Below are positions 38,268-47,033 of a DNA stretch of 56,349 bases, in pieces. Within the stretch, counting starts at the first letter, position 1; each line of letters opens with the position of its first letter. Under the pieces are notes generated by a model. That model saw only the letters and a list, made by a program, of their open reading frames with translations. It did no database searches and was not told the origin of the DNA. The stretch is taken from NCBI GenBank assembly GCA_021803025.1, contig JAJZQV010000007.1:1-56349 (forward strand), in the 5' to 3' direction. A program made the translations under genes and the position numbers. This DNA is from Actinomycetes bacterium (GTDB lineage Bacteria; Actinomycetota; Actinomycetes; Propionibacteriales; Propionibacteriaceae).

Positions 38268-38310
38268 TCGCGCAGGGCGAAACATCCACTGCGCGGTTGC
38301 GGCCGACGAG

Positions 38311-38316
38311 TAGAGT
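38311..38316 (+). promoter_or_regulatory. -10 element of the ClgR-like gene (leaderless)
   Basis: TAGAGT ends seven bases before the ATG at 38324. Confidence 0.45.
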
Positions 38317-38323
38317 CTGCACC

Positions 38324-38620
38324 ATGCGCAATGTCCGTGACGCTGCACCCCTGATGCGCGAGGTGCTGGGGGAGTCGCTGCGCGAGCAGCGGACCGTGCA
38401 GGGACGCACCCTGCGCGAGGTGTCACAGGACGCCAGGGTGAGTCTCGGCTACCTCTCGGAGATCGAGCGGGGCCAGAAGGAGGCGTCGTCGGAGCTGCTC
38501 GCCGCCATCTGCGGTGCGCTCGACGTTCCCCTGTCGATCGTGCTGGACGACGTGTCCCAACGCCTCGCGGCGTACGAGTCGGTGGCGCTGCTGCCGGTCG
38601 CGCCGTTCGCTGCCGCCTGA
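38324..38620 (+). CDS. clgR: ClgR-like helix-turn-helix transcriptional regulator
   Basis: A 98-residue Cro/C1-type regulator with the helix-turn-helix [20 protein letters not shown] followed by [16 protein letters not shown]. Size, sequence and position between cinA and recA match ClgR/PopR, which activates clp protease genes under stress. The C-terminus ends in a hydrophobic tail ([10 protein letters not shown]), plausibly a ClpP degradation signal as shown for ClgR elsewhere; here that is inference. The transcript appears leaderless. Confidence 0.88.
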   Translation: MRNVRDAAPLMREVLGESLREQRTVQGRTLREVSQDARVSLGYLSEIERGQKEASSELLAAICGALDVPLSIVLDDVSQRLAAYESVALLPVAPFAAA

Positions 38621-38621
38621 C

Positions 38622-38816
38622 GTGCGCGAAGCCGAGCTCTGGCGTCGTCTCGAGGTCGCTCTGGGGAAGGCGTACGCGCAGGCGTGGGCGGGGCAGGTCG
38701 TGCTCGCCGACCTGGGTGGCCGGACGGTCGCCGAGGCTCTCGCGGCAGGCATCGACTGCAAGCAGATCTGGCGGGCGGCGTGGGACATCCTCGAGCTCCC
38801 CACCCGTGACAGGTGA
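38622..38816 (+). CDS. DUF3046-family protein
   Basis: A 64-residue protein from GTG 38622: REAELWRRLEVALGKAYAQA, then LADLGGRTVAEALAAGIDCK and the end ILELPTR. This is the DUF3046 pattern found between the regulator and recA in many actinobacteria. Function is unknown. The start lies 1 bp after the ClgR-like stop, so coupling is likely. Confidence 0.88.
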   Translation: MREAELWRRLEVALGKAYAQAWAGQVVLADLGGRTVAEALAAGIDCKQIWRAAWDILELPTRDR

Positions 38817-38847
38817 CCCGGCGACACGCCGCGCGGCAGTGGTCTGT

Positions 38848-38863
38848 TCGAACACATGTTCGG
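38848..38863. promoter_or_regulatory. LexA (SOS) box of recA
   Basis: TCGAACACATGTTCGG matches the actinobacterial SOS consensus TCGAAC-N4-GTTCGA at 11 of 12 fixed positions. It lies about 140 bp before the recA start and shares its TCGAACACATGTTCG core with the box at 53938. Confidence 0.85.
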
Positions 38864-38927
38864 TAAGTTGTCCACCGACGGGCCCCGCTGACCGGCGTTC
38901 TCCACAGATGTCGACGGGGCTGACGAA

Positions 38928-38950
38928 ATGTCAGTGGGCCTGCCTACTGT
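38928..38950 (+). promoter_or_regulatory. RecA-NDp (PafBC-type) promoter of recA
   Basis: ATGTCAGTG, eight bases and TACTGT match the mycobacterial RecA-NDp consensus TTGTCRGTG-N8-TANNNT except for the first base. This LexA-independent promoter class is activated by PafBC after DNA damage. recA would thus have two damage inputs. Confidence 0.7.
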
Positions 38951-39002
38951 CCAGGTGAGGGCTCGAGCGAAGAGCCGACAAGACGACGGAAGGACACCGG
39001 AG

Positions 39003-40061
39003 ATGGCGGTGGCGGATCGCGCCAAGGCGCTCGAAGCAGCACTTGCCCAGATCGAGAAGCAGCACGGCAAGGGCTCGGTCATGCGGCTCGGCGATCGTGT
39101 CGGGATCCCGATGGACGTCGTGCCGACCGGCTCGATCGCTCTCGACATCGCTCTCGGCATCGGCGGTCTTCCGCGGGGCCGGGTGGTCGAGATCTACGGG
39201 CCGGAGTCCAGCGGCAAGACCACGGTGGCGCTCCACGCGGTCGCCAACGCTCAGGCCGCCGGCGGCATCTGCGCGTTCATCGACGCGGAGCACGCCCTCG
39301 ACCCCGACTACGCGGCCAAGCTCGGCGTCGACACCGACGCGCTGCTGGTCAGCCAGCCCGACAACGGCGAGCAGGCCCTCGAGATCGCCGACATGCTCGT
39401 GCGGTCGGGCGCCCTCGCCGTCATCGTCATCGACTCCGTCGCGGCCCTGACGCCGCGCGCCGAGATCGAGGGCGAGATGGGCGACAGCCACGTGGGTCTC
39501 CAGGCGCGGCTCATGAGCCAGGCGCTGCGCAAGATGACCGGTGCCCTGAGCGGTGCGAACACGACCGCGATCTTCATCAACCAGCTCCGCGAGAAGATCG
39601 GCGTGATGTTCGGGTCGCCCGAGACGACGACCGGTGGCCGCGCGCTCAAGTTCTACTCGTCCGTCCGGCTCGACGTCCGCCGCATCGAGACGCTCAAGGA
39701 TGGCACCGACATGGTGGGCAACCGCACCCGCGTCAAGGTCGTGAAGAACAAGGTCGCCCCGCCGTTCAAGCAGGCGGAGTTCGACATCCTGTACGGGGAG
39801 GGCATCTCCCGCGAGGGCAGCCTCATCGACCTCGGCGTCGAGCACGGGATCATCCGCAAGGCCGGTGCCTGGTTCACCTACGACACCGACCAGCTCGGCC
39901 AGGGCAAGGAGAACGCACGCGCGTACCTCAAGGCCAACCGGGAGGTCGCGGCGGAGATCGAGCGTCGCATCCTCGCCAAGGTGGGGATCGGCGCAGACGC
40001 AGCGGCGGCCAAGGAGCCGGAGGAGCGCATCGACCCCGTCACCGGCGAGGTGGACTTCTGA
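39003..40061 (+). CDS. recA: Recombinase RecA
   Basis: A 352-residue recombinase and LexA co-protease. Walker [10 protein letters not shown] (K72), the MAW/loop regions [19 protein letters not shown] and the DNA-binding loop [14 protein letters not shown] are all present. There is no intein. ATG 39003 follows GGAAGGAC; the longer frame back to 38928 would include the promoter and is rejected. recX follows, completing a recA-recX operon. Confidence 0.98.
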   Translation: MAVADRAKALEAALAQIEKQHGKGSVMRLGDRVGIPMDVVPTGSIALDIALGIGGLPRGRVVEIYGPESSGKTTVALHAVANAQAAGGICAFIDAEHALDPDYAAKLGVDTDALLVSQPDNGEQALEIADMLVRSGALAVIVIDSVAALTPRAEIEGEMGDSHVGLQARLMSQALRKMTGALSGANTTAIFINQLREKIGVMFGSPETTTGGRALKFYSSVRLDVRRIETLKDGTDMVGNRTRVKVVKNKVAPPFKQAEFDILYGEGISREGSLIDLGVEHGIIRKAGAWFTYDTDQLGQGKENARAYLKANREVAAEIERRILAKVGIGADAAAAKEPEERIDPVTGEVDF

Positions 40062-40099
40062 CCGAGTCACCGCGTCCGGACGAGGTCGACGACGACCCC

Positions 40100-40567
40100 G
40101 TGGCGGCGGCGAAGGAGATCGCCTTGCGCCGACTGTCGGTCCGGGCGCGGTCGCGTACGGAGCTTGCCAGGGACCTCAAGAGCCGGGACGTCCCCCCGGA
40201 GGTCGCCGCTGAGGTGCTCGACCGGTTCTCCGAGGTCGGGCTCATCGACGACGGGATGTTCGCTGCGGAGTGGGTCGAGAGCCGAGGAGGACGTTCCGGC
40301 GCGTCGAGACTGCGCCAGGAGCTGCGGCTGAAGGGCGTGGCGGAAGAGCACATCGCCGAGGCGATCGGCGCGCGCGACGAGGACGCGGACCTCACCGCCG
40401 CTCGGCAGCTCGCTGCGAGGAAGACCTCGTCGATGTCGGCGCTGGACGAGGTGGTGCGACGCCGGAGGCTGACCGCGTTCCTCGGCCGGCGCGGGTTCAG
40501 CAGCTCGGTCATCCGCAGGGTCGTCGAGGAGGCGCTCGCCGCCGAACCCGAGGGCTTCGACGACTGA
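40100..40567 (+). CDS. recX: Regulatory protein RecX
   Basis: A 155-residue RecA modulator built of three-helix repeats. Motifs are ALRRLSVRARSRTEL, LKSRDVPPEVAAEVLDRF, GLIDDGMFAAEWVESR and RRRRLTAFLGRRGFS. GTG 40100 is the first usable start; the same frame is open back to the recA stop (40061), so a CTG or a coupled start there is possible. It limits RecA filament extension and is co-transcribed with recA. Confidence 0.92.
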   Translation: MAAAKEIALRRLSVRARSRTELARDLKSRDVPPEVAAEVLDRFSEVGLIDDGMFAAEWVESRGGRSGASRLRQELRLKGVAEEHIAEAIGARDEDADLTAARQLAARKTSSMSALDEVVRRRRLTAFLGRRGFSSSVIRRVVEEALAAEPEGFDD

Positions 40568-40658
40568 GGTGCGCGGGACGCGCAGTGGCGCGTCCGGTGT
40601 GGCCCCGTGGCGTAGGTTGTTCTCTTATCGAGAACAGCGACTGCCCGAGGAGCGATGG

Positions 40659-42203
40659 ATGCCAGACCTGCCCGGCCTGAGGGTGATGGACGTCCTCATC
40701 ATCGCGCTGCTGGTCGTCTGCGTGGTCGTGGCCGCTGTGTTCGCAGTCCGCTGGGACAGGCTCGCGCAGAAGTGGCGGGCGTACCAGCTCGCTGCGGATG
40801 AGCGAACCGGCGCAGCCCAGAGCCTCATGGCTGCCGCTGAACGGCGGATGTCCGAGCTCGACAAGCGCAGCGCCGAGGAGCGCGACGACATCCGGGCGGA
40901 ACGGGACGCGGTGGTCCGCAGGGAGAGCCTCGTGGCCGAACGTGAGGCCAGGGCAGCCGAGGCGCAGAACGCTGTCGACGACCGTGCCGCGCGTGTGGAC
41001 GCGTTGGAGGCGGAGGCTCGTGCCCGCTTGACGGACGTCGAGCAGGCGCACGCTGAGGCTCTGCACGAGCTCGAGCGGATCGCCGGCCTGACGCGGGAGA
41101 AGGCGCTCGCCGAGGTCATGGAGCTCGCGGAGCACGACGCGCGCCTTCGCGCATCGACGATCGCCCGGGACATCGAGCAGGAGGCGCGTGCCACGGCCGA
41201 GCGGCAGGCCTCCCAGATCATTGTCACCGCGATGCAGAGGCTCGCGACCGACCAGACCGCCGCCTCGGTCGTCACGGCCGTCGACCTGCCCAACGAGGAC
41301 ATGAAGGGCCGGATCATCGGCCGAGAAGGCCGCAACATCCGGACGTTCGAACAGGTCACCGGGGTCAACGTCCTCATCGACGACACGCCGGGCAGCGTCC
41401 TGCTGTCGTCGTTCGACCCGGTCCGACGGGAGATCGCCCGCGTCGCCCTCGAGGAGCTCATCGCGGACGGGCGCATCCATCCGCAGCGCATCGAGGAGGC
41501 GTTCGAGCGGAGCCGGGTCACGGTCGACGAGCGGATCGAGGCTGCGGCTCGGGAGGCCCTGACCAGCGTGGGGATCAGCGATCTCCATCCGAACCTCGTA
41601 CCGGTCGTCGGGGCACTGCGCTACCGCACCTCCAACGGGCAGAACGTCCTCGCGCACCTCGTCGAGTGCGGCCACCTCGCGGGGCTCATCGCCGCGGAGC
41701 TGGGTCTGGACGTCGCCTTCTGCCGACGCGCGGCCTTCCTCCACGACCTCGGCAAGGCCATGACGCACGAGCACGAGGGGTCTCACGCGCTCGTCGGCGC
41801 GGACCTCGCCCGCCGCCACGGCGAGCACCCCGACATCGTCCATGCCATCGAGGCCCACCACAACGAGGTCGAGCCTCACACGGTCGAGGCGGTCCTCGTC
41901 CAGGTCGTCGACGCGATCAGCGGGTCGCGGCCAGGAGCCCGCCGCGAGAGCCTGGAGGCGTACGTGCACCGGCTCGAGCGTCTCGAGGAGATCGCGACCT
42001 CGCACAAGGGCGTCGAGCGCGCTTTCGCCGTACAGGCGGGCCGGGACGTGCGGGTCATGGTGTCCCCGACGCTCGTCGACGACGCGGAGGCCGCGGCGCT
42101 CGCGCGGCAGATCGCCAAAGAGATCTCGGAGGAGCTCACGTTCCCCGGCCAGATCCGCGTCACGGTCGTCCGCGAGAGCCGGGCCGTCGAGATCGCGTCC
42201 TGA
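40659..42203 (+). CDS. rny: Ribonuclease Y
   Basis: A 514-residue membrane-anchored endoribonuclease that starts mRNA decay. It has a transmembrane helix near residues 12-32 (DVLIIALLVVCVVVAAVFAV), a long coiled coil to about 190, a KH domain with GRIIGREGRNIRTFE near 216, and an HD domain with HDLGK (H362, D363). ATG 40659 follows AGGAG; the upstream frame to 40569 adds unrelated residues. Many actinobacteria rely on RNase E/J, so an RNase Y here is a useful lineage marker. Confidence 0.94.
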   Translation: MPDLPGLRVMDVLIIALLVVCVVVAAVFAVRWDRLAQKWRAYQLAADERTGAAQSLMAAAERRMSELDKRSAEERDDIRAERDAVVRRESLVAEREARAAEAQNAVDDRAARVDALEAEARARLTDVEQAHAEALHELERIAGLTREKALAEVMELAEHDARLRASTIARDIEQEARATAERQASQIIVTAMQRLATDQTAASVVTAVDLPNEDMKGRIIGREGRNIRTFEQVTGVNVLIDDTPGSVLLSSFDPVRREIARVALEELIADGRIHPQRIEEAFERSRVTVDERIEAAAREALTSVGISDLHPNLVPVVGALRYRTSNGQNVLAHLVECGHLAGLIAAELGLDVAFCRRAAFLHDLGKAMTHEHEGSHALVGADLARRHGEHPDIVHAIEAHHNEVEPHTVEAVLVQVVDAISGSRPGARRESLEAYVHRLERLEEIATSHKGVERAFAVQAGRDVRVMVSPTLVDDAEAAALARQIAKEISEELTFPGQIRVTVVRESRAVEIAS

Positions 42204-42210
42204 CCGCTGC

Positions 42211-43095
42211 TCACTGCACGCGGCCGCCCTCGGTCTCCAGGTCCGGGTCCATCGCGAGCCCCGTCATGACGACCGTCCCCGGGCCCGCTCGGCGTCGTCC
42301 GAGCTTGTGCTCCAGCCAGCGGGCGAACGAGGTCAGCGAGTAGTTGATGAGGATGAAGATCAGCGCCGCGACGACGAACGACGTCACGAGGTTGCCCTTC
42401 ACGACGCTGAGGTTCTGCATCGACCGGATGAGGTCGGGGTAGGTGATGAGGTAGCCGAGAGCCGTGTCCTTGAGGATGACGACGAGCTGGGAGACCAGCG
42501 AGGGGAGCATCGCCGTGATCGCCTGCGGCAGCAGGATGTTCAGCAGGGTCTGCCCACGGGTCAGGCCGATCGCGAGGCCCGCCTCCCGTTGGCCCTGGGG
42601 CAGGCTGTGGACGCCCGAGCGGATCAGCTCCGCCATGACGCACGAGTTGTACAAGGTGAGCCCCACCACGACGCCGAAGATCGGGAGTATCTCCCCCGGG
42701 AGCCTCAGCGTGAACAGTGCCACGTAGAACGCGAACAGCATCATCATGAGCACGGGCACCGAACGGAAGAACTCGACGAAGATTGCCGAGATCCAGCCGA
42801 CCACCCGGTTGTGGCTGAGCCGTCCCACCCCCAGGGCGAGACCGAGCGCCGAGGCGAGGACCACGCTGAGGAGCGCTGCCTGCAGCGTCATGAACACGCC
42901 CGGGTACACGTAGTACTGCCAGGTGTCGAGGGAGAGGAACGGAGCCCACATCGACGGCGACAGCTGCTCCCGGAGCCCGTACACGACGAGAGCGAGAAGC
43001 CCCAGGACGACGACCGCTCCCAGCGCGCCGATGACCCTGTTCCTCCGGGCGGCCCTCGGGCCCGGGACATCGAAGAGCACCGACTGGGTGCTCAT
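42211..43095 (-). CDS. gluD: Glutamate ABC transporter permease GluD
   Basis: A 294-residue permease of the polar amino acid (HisMQ) type, with an N-terminal transmembrane segment and five more, and the EAA loop SLPQGQREAGLAIGLTRGQT. The start ATG overlaps the gluC stop (ATGA). It pairs with GluC to form the channel of the glutamate importer. The C-terminal tail after residue 265 is basic and cytoplasmic. Confidence 0.92.
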   Translation of the reverse strand: MSTQSVLFDVPGPRAARRNRVIGALGAVVVLGLLALVVYGLREQLSPSMWAPFLSLDTWQYYVYPGVFMTLQAALLSVVLASALGLALGVGRLSHNRVVGWISAIFVEFFRSVPVLMMMLFAFYVALFTLRLPGEILPIFGVVVGLTLYNSCVMAELIRSGVHSLPQGQREAGLAIGLTRGQTLLNILLPQAITAMLPSLVSQLVVILKDTALGYLITYPDLIRSMQNLSVVKGNLVTSFVVAALIFILINYSLTSFARWLEHKLGRRRAGPGTVVMTGLAMDPDLETEGGRVQ

Positions 43096-43766
43096 CGCTG
43101 CACCGCCAGCCTGCGGGACACCTGGGTGAACAGCACCCCCATCGGCAACGTCAGGACGACGAAGCCGAGGGACATCACCGCGAAGATGAGGTACAGCACG
43201 TCCGGCGAGAACTCGATGGCGTTCTTCATCGCGTACGAGGCCTCGGCGACCCCGATCGTCGAGACGACCGTGGTGTTCTTCGTGAGAGCGATCATCGTGT
43301 TGCCCAGGGGGGCGATGGCGCCTCGGAAGGCTTGGGGCAGGATCACCTCGCGCAGCGACTGCCCGAAGTCCAGCCCGATCGACCTGGCCGCTTCCGCCTG
43401 ACCCACCCCGACCGTGTTGATCCCACTGCGCAGCGCCTCCGCGACGAAGGAGGCGTGGTACAGGCTCAGCCCGACGACTCCCCACACGAAGGCATGCGTC
43501 GACGAGCGTGCCGAGACCGGTGCCAGGTGCCAGCCGAGCAGCTGGTAGAGGCAGAAGAAGAGGAAGAACACGATGAGGGTGAGCGGGGTGTTGCGGATGA
43601 CGGTGACGTACATCGTCCCCGCCCACGAGAAGATCCTCACGGGGGAGACCCTGAGGATCGCCACGACCGTCCCGATGACGAGCGAGCCCACCGCCGCGTA
43701 CCCGGTGAGCTGGACCGTGATCCAGAAGGCGCCGAGCACGTCGTACTCCCGGATGAGGTCCAGCAT
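43092..43766 (-). CDS. gluC: Glutamate ABC transporter permease GluC
   Basis: A 224-residue permease with about five transmembrane helices and the ATPase-contact loop GVGQAEAARSIGLDFGQSLR. The opening LDLIREYDVLGAFWITVQLT is typical of GluC. It starts at ATG 43766, 27 bp after gluB, and overlaps gluD. Transport is driven by GluA. Confidence 0.93.
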   Translation of the reverse strand: MLDLIREYDVLGAFWITVQLTGYAAVGSLVIGTVVAILRVSPVRIFSWAGTMYVTVIRNTPLTLIVFFLFFCLYQLLGWHLAPVSARSSTHAFVWGVVGLSLYHASFVAEALRSGINTVGVGQAEAARSIGLDFGQSLREVILPQAFRGAIAPLGNTMIALTKNTTVVSTIGVAEASYAMKNAIEFSPDVLYLIFAVMSLGFVVLTLPMGVLFTQVSRRLAVQR

Positions 43767-43793
43767 TCCTCCTCCTTCCGCGTCAGCCGTGGT

Positions 43794-44648
43794 CTACGAG
43801 CAGGGGTCCGCCTTGGGCGGGTTGTCGCCGGACGGCTTGAACCCCGAGGGTCCCACGGTCTTGTCGAGAGCCGTCTGCCATGCTCCCGAGCTGACCATCT
43901 TCGCGATGGCCGTGTTGACCTTGGTGCAGAGGGCCGTGTCGCCCTTCTTGAGCCCCACGCCGTAGCGCTCCGTCGAGAACGTCTTGCCGACCACCTTCAG
44001 CTTGCCCTTGTACTGGTCCTGCGCCGCGTAGCCTGCGAGGATGACGTTGTCGGTCGTGACCGCGTCGAGGGTTCCCGCGGCGAGGGCCGTGACGCACTTG
44101 GAGTAGGTGTCGAGCTCCTGCAGGTCCACGCCCTGCGAGTAGGTGTCCTTGATCTTCTTCGCCGACGTCGAGCCCGTGACCGAGCAGAGCTTCTTGCCGT
44201 TGAGGGCGTCCGGTCCGGTGATGGAGGTGTCGTCGGCCCGTACGAGGAGGTCCTGGCCGGCGATGAAGTAGGGGCCGGCGAACGACACGCGCTGCTTGCG
44301 GGCGTCGGTGATCGAGTACGTGGCGAAGACCAGCTGGACCTGGCCGCCCTCGATGAGCGTCTCCCGCTGTGCCGAGGGTGCCTCCTTCCACGTGATCTGG
44401 TTCGCCGAGTAGCCCAGCTCCGATGCCACGAACTTCGCCACCTCCACGTCGAAGCCGCTGTAGCCGCTGCCCTCCTTGAGACCCAGGCCGGGCTGGTCGA
44501 ACTTGATGCCGATCGTGATGGAGCCGGTGGCACCGCCTCCTGCGCCCGAGCCTGCCGGAGCGGCCGGCGTGCTCCCGGGGGCCGTACAGGCGGCTGTCAC
44601 GGCGAGCAGGGCGCCGGCGAGGATGGCTAGAGGCTTACGTGTCATCAT
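43794..44648 (-). CDS. gluB: Glutamate-binding lipoprotein GluB
   Basis: A 284-residue extracellular solute-binding lipoprotein. The signal peptide ends in the lipobox AVTAAC with C21 as the lipidation site, followed by a Ser/Pro/Gly linker. The SBP_bac_3 domain shows IGIKFDQPGLGLKEG, YSGFDVEVAKFVASELGY and LDAVTTDNVILAGY. ATG 44648 follows AAGGAG. It delivers glutamate to GluCD. Confidence 0.94.
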   Translation of the reverse strand: MMTRKPLAILAGALLAVTAACTAPGSTPAAPAGSGAGGGATGSITIGIKFDQPGLGLKEGSGYSGFDVEVAKFVASELGYSANQITWKEAPSAQRETLIEGGQVQLVFATYSITDARKQRVSFAGPYFIAGQDLLVRADDTSITGPDALNGKKLCSVTGSTSAKKIKDTYSQGVDLQELDTYSKCVTALAAGTLDAVTTDNVILAGYAAQDQYKGKLKVVGKTFSTERYGVGLKKGDTALCTKVNTAIAKMVSSGAWQTALDKTVGPSGFKPSGDNPPKADPCS

Positions 44649-44687
44649 GTCTCTCCTTCAATTAGTGGGCGGTACCGGTGTCGCTTC

Positions 44688-45431
44688 TCAGTGGGTGAGT
44701 ATCTTTGCGAGGAAGTCTCGTGCGCGGGCGGACGTGGGCTTGGTGAAGAAGGTCTCGGGGTCGGCCTCCTCGACGATCTGACCGTCGGCCATGAACACGA
44801 CGCGGTCGCCGGCCCTTCGCGCGAAGCCCATCTCGTGCGTGACGACGACCATCGTCATCCCCGCCTTCGCAAGGCCGACCATGACGTCCAGCACCTCGCC
44901 GACCATCTCCGGGTCGAGCGCGCTCGTCGGCTCGTCGAACAGGATGACCTTGGGGTTCATCGCCAGGGCACGCGCGATGGCGACCCGCTGCTGCTGGCCG
45001 CCGGACAGCTGGGCCGGGTACTTCTCCGCCTGGTCCTTCACCCCGACGCGGTCCAGCAGCGCGAGCGCCTGCTCCCTGGCCGCCGCGGGCGCCACCTTGC
45101 GCACCTTGACGGGACCCAGCGTGAGGTTCTCGAGGATGGTCCTGTGGGCAAACAGGTTGAACGACTGGAAGACCATGCCCACGTCGGCCCGGAGCTTCGC
45201 GAGCTCCTTCCCCTCCGCCGGAAGTGGCACCCCGTCGATCGTGATCGTCCCGGAGTCGATGTCCTCGAGACGGTTGATGACACGACACAGCGTGGACTTG
45301 CCCGACCCCGAGGGGCCGATCACCACGACCACCTCGCCCTGGGCGATGGCCAGGTTGATGTCCCTGAGCACATGCAGAGCGCCGAAATGCTTGTTGACGC
45401 TCACGAGCTGGACCAGAGGTTCTGACGCCAT
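44688..45431 (-). CDS. gluA: Glutamate ABC transporter ATP-binding protein GluA
   Basis: A 247-residue ABC ATPase with Walker [11 protein letters not shown]-loop [11 protein letters not shown], signature [15 protein letters not shown] and Walker [13 protein letters not shown]. It energises glutamate uptake. ATG 45431 lies five bases from a TATGGT -10; the longer frame to 45509 adds residues before the conserved start and is rejected. It is the first gene of the gluABCD operon, divergent from miaB. Confidence 0.95.
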   Translation of the reverse strand: MASEPLVQLVSVNKHFGALHVLRDINLAIAQGEVVVVIGPSGSGKSTLCRVINRLEDIDSGTITIDGVPLPAEGKELAKLRADVGMVFQSFNLFAHRTILENLTLGPVKVRKVAPAAAREQALALLDRVGVKDQAEKYPAQLSGGQQQRVAIARALAMNPKVILFDEPTSALDPEMVGEVLDVMVGLAKAGMTMVVVTHEMGFARRAGDRVVFMADGQIVEEADPETFFTKPTSARARDFLAKILTH

Positions 45432-45436
45432 GCCCC

Positions 45437-45442
45437 ACCATA
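45437..45442 (-). promoter_or_regulatory. -10 element of gluABCD (leaderless)
   Basis: TATGGT on the minus strand ends five bases before the gluA ATG. A TTGTC direct repeat lies 15-25 bp further upstream. Confidence 0.4.
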
Positions 45443-45456
45443 GAGCGTCCGGGAGG

Positions 45457-45508
45457 TGACAAGACAACTCCCCGAGCGCACGCAGGAATGGGGCCGGTTG
45501 TCGTGTCA
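45457..45508. repeat. Inverted-repeat pair between gluA and miaB
   Basis: TGACAAGACAAC (45457-45468) and GTTGTCGTGTCA (45497-45508) are 12-bp inverted arms with one mismatch, 28 bp apart, each built of TTGTC-like half sites. They lie upstream of both divergent starts and could be operators for a shared regulator. Confidence 0.4.
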
Positions 45509-45510
45509 AC

Positions 45511-45516
45511 TAGAGT
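45511..45516 (+). promoter_or_regulatory. -10 element of miaB (leaderless)
   Basis: TAGAGT ends nine bases before the ATG at 45526. Confidence 0.4.
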
Positions 45517-45525
45517 GAGGCCGCC

Positions 45526-46968
45526 ATGACCGAGACCCTCACGCCCCGTACGTACCGCGTCGTCACCTACGGCTGCCAGATGAACGTCCACGACTCCGAG
45601 AGGATCTCGGGGCTACTGGAGGACGCCGGCTACGAGGCGGCACAAGGCGACGAGGCGGACGTCGTCGTCTTCAACACCTGTGCCGTGAGGGAGAACGCGG
45701 ACAACCGCCTGTACGGGAACCTCGGACATCTCGCGCCGGCGAAGGCCGCTCGCCCCGGCATGCAGATCGCCGTGGGGGGCTGCATGGCGCAGAAGGACCG
45801 AGACGTCATCGTCTCGCGCGCGCCCTGGGTCGACGTCGTCTTCGGCACCCACAACGTCGGCGCCTTGCCCGTGCTCCTGGAGCGCGCCCGGATCGAGCAG
45901 GCGGCGCAGGTCGAGATCCTCGAGTCGCTAGAGCGCTTCCCGTCGACGTTGCCGTCGCGCCGCGAGAGCCCGTACGCGGGCTGGGTCGCGATCAGCGTCG
46001 GGTGCAGCAACACCTGTACGTTCTGCATCGTCCCCAGCCTGCGCGGCAAGCAGGCCGACCGCCGGCCGGGCGACATCCTCGCCGAGGTGCAGCAGCTCGT
46101 CGCCGACGGCGTGCAGGAGGTGACGCTCCTGGGCCAGAACGTCAACGCGTACGGGCTCGACATCGGCGACCGGGACGCGTTCGCCAAGCTCCTCCGCGCC
46201 TGCGGCACGGTGGACGGGCTCCGCCGGGTCAGGTTCACCAGCCCGCACCCCAAGGACTTCACGGACTCCGTCATCGAGGCGATGGCGACGACGCCGAATG
46301 TCATGCCCAGCCTGCACATGCCGCTGCAGTCCGGCTCGGACGCCGTGCTGCGCCGAATGCGCCGCTCGTACAGGGCGGAGCGGTACCTCGGCATCCTCGA
46401 CCGCGTCCGCCAGTTCATGCCGGACGCCGCCATCACCACCGACATCATCGTGGGCTTCCCCGGCGAGACGGAGCGGGACTTCGAGGACACGCTCGCCGTC
46501 GTCCGCGAGGCGCGCTACGCGGCGGCGTTCACCTTCCAGTACTCGATCCGGCCCGGCACCCCGGCCGCGACGATGCCGGACCAGGTGCCGCAGCCTGTCG
46601 TCACGCAGCGGTACGAGCGGCTGGTCGAGCTCGTGGGGGAGATCGCGCTCGAGGAGAACAGGAAGCTCGTCGGCACGGAGGTCGAGGTGATGTTCGCCGT
46701 CGGCGAGGGTCGCAAGGACGCCACCACCCGCCGCCTGTCGGGCCGCGCACGCGACAACCGGCTCGTCCATGTCGCTGTCGGGGACGGGGAGCTGCCCAGG
46801 CCGGGCGACATCGCCCGCGCAACGGTCACCTACGGCGCTCCCCACCACCTCGTCGCGGACGGCGGCATCAGCGGGCTCGAGCGGACGCGCGGTGGGGACG
46901 CCTGGGAGGCCAGGAACTCCGCTCCCCGGACGGGCGTCGCGCTCGGGATGCCGGCCTTGCGGGCCTAG
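45526..46968 (+). CDS. miaB: tRNA-2-methylthio-N6-dimethylallyladenosine synthase MiaB
   Basis: A 480-residue radical-SAM methylthiotransferase that modifies A37 of tRNAs after MiaA. The auxiliary-cluster cysteines lie in [16 protein letters not shown] and GGCMAQKD. The radical-SAM motif CSNTCTFC gives C160, C164 and C167. A TRAM domain ends the core; a short variable tail follows. It is divergent from gluA and 65 bp upstream of miaA, giving the conserved miaB-miaA-dapF-hflX order. Confidence 0.96.
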   Translation: MTETLTPRTYRVVTYGCQMNVHDSERISGLLEDAGYEAAQGDEADVVVFNTCAVRENADNRLYGNLGHLAPAKAARPGMQIAVGGCMAQKDRDVIVSRAPWVDVVFGTHNVGALPVLLERARIEQAAQVEILESLERFPSTLPSRRESPYAGWVAISVGCSNTCTFCIVPSLRGKQADRRPGDILAEVQQLVADGVQEVTLLGQNVNAYGLDIGDRDAFAKLLRACGTVDGLRRVRFTSPHPKDFTDSVIEAMATTPNVMPSLHMPLQSGSDAVLRRMRRSYRAERYLGILDRVRQFMPDAAITTDIIVGFPGETERDFEDTLAVVREARYAAAFTFQYSIRPGTPAATMPDQVPQPVVTQRYERLVELVGEIALEENRKLVGTEVEVMFAVGEGRKDATTRRLSGRARDNRLVHVAVGDGELPRPGDIARATVTYGAPHHLVADGGISGLERTRGGDAWEARNSAPRTGVALGMPALRA

Positions 46969-47033
46969 AGATGCCATTGGTGCCCGCAGTCCGAACCTGA
47001 GAGTGGCCGGGATGACAGACTGACGAGGTGCCC

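Noticed and set aside
38928-39002. N-terminal extension of RecA
   Set aside because: It would overlap the RecA-NDp promoter and adds non-conserved residues; ATG 39003 has the ribosome binding site.
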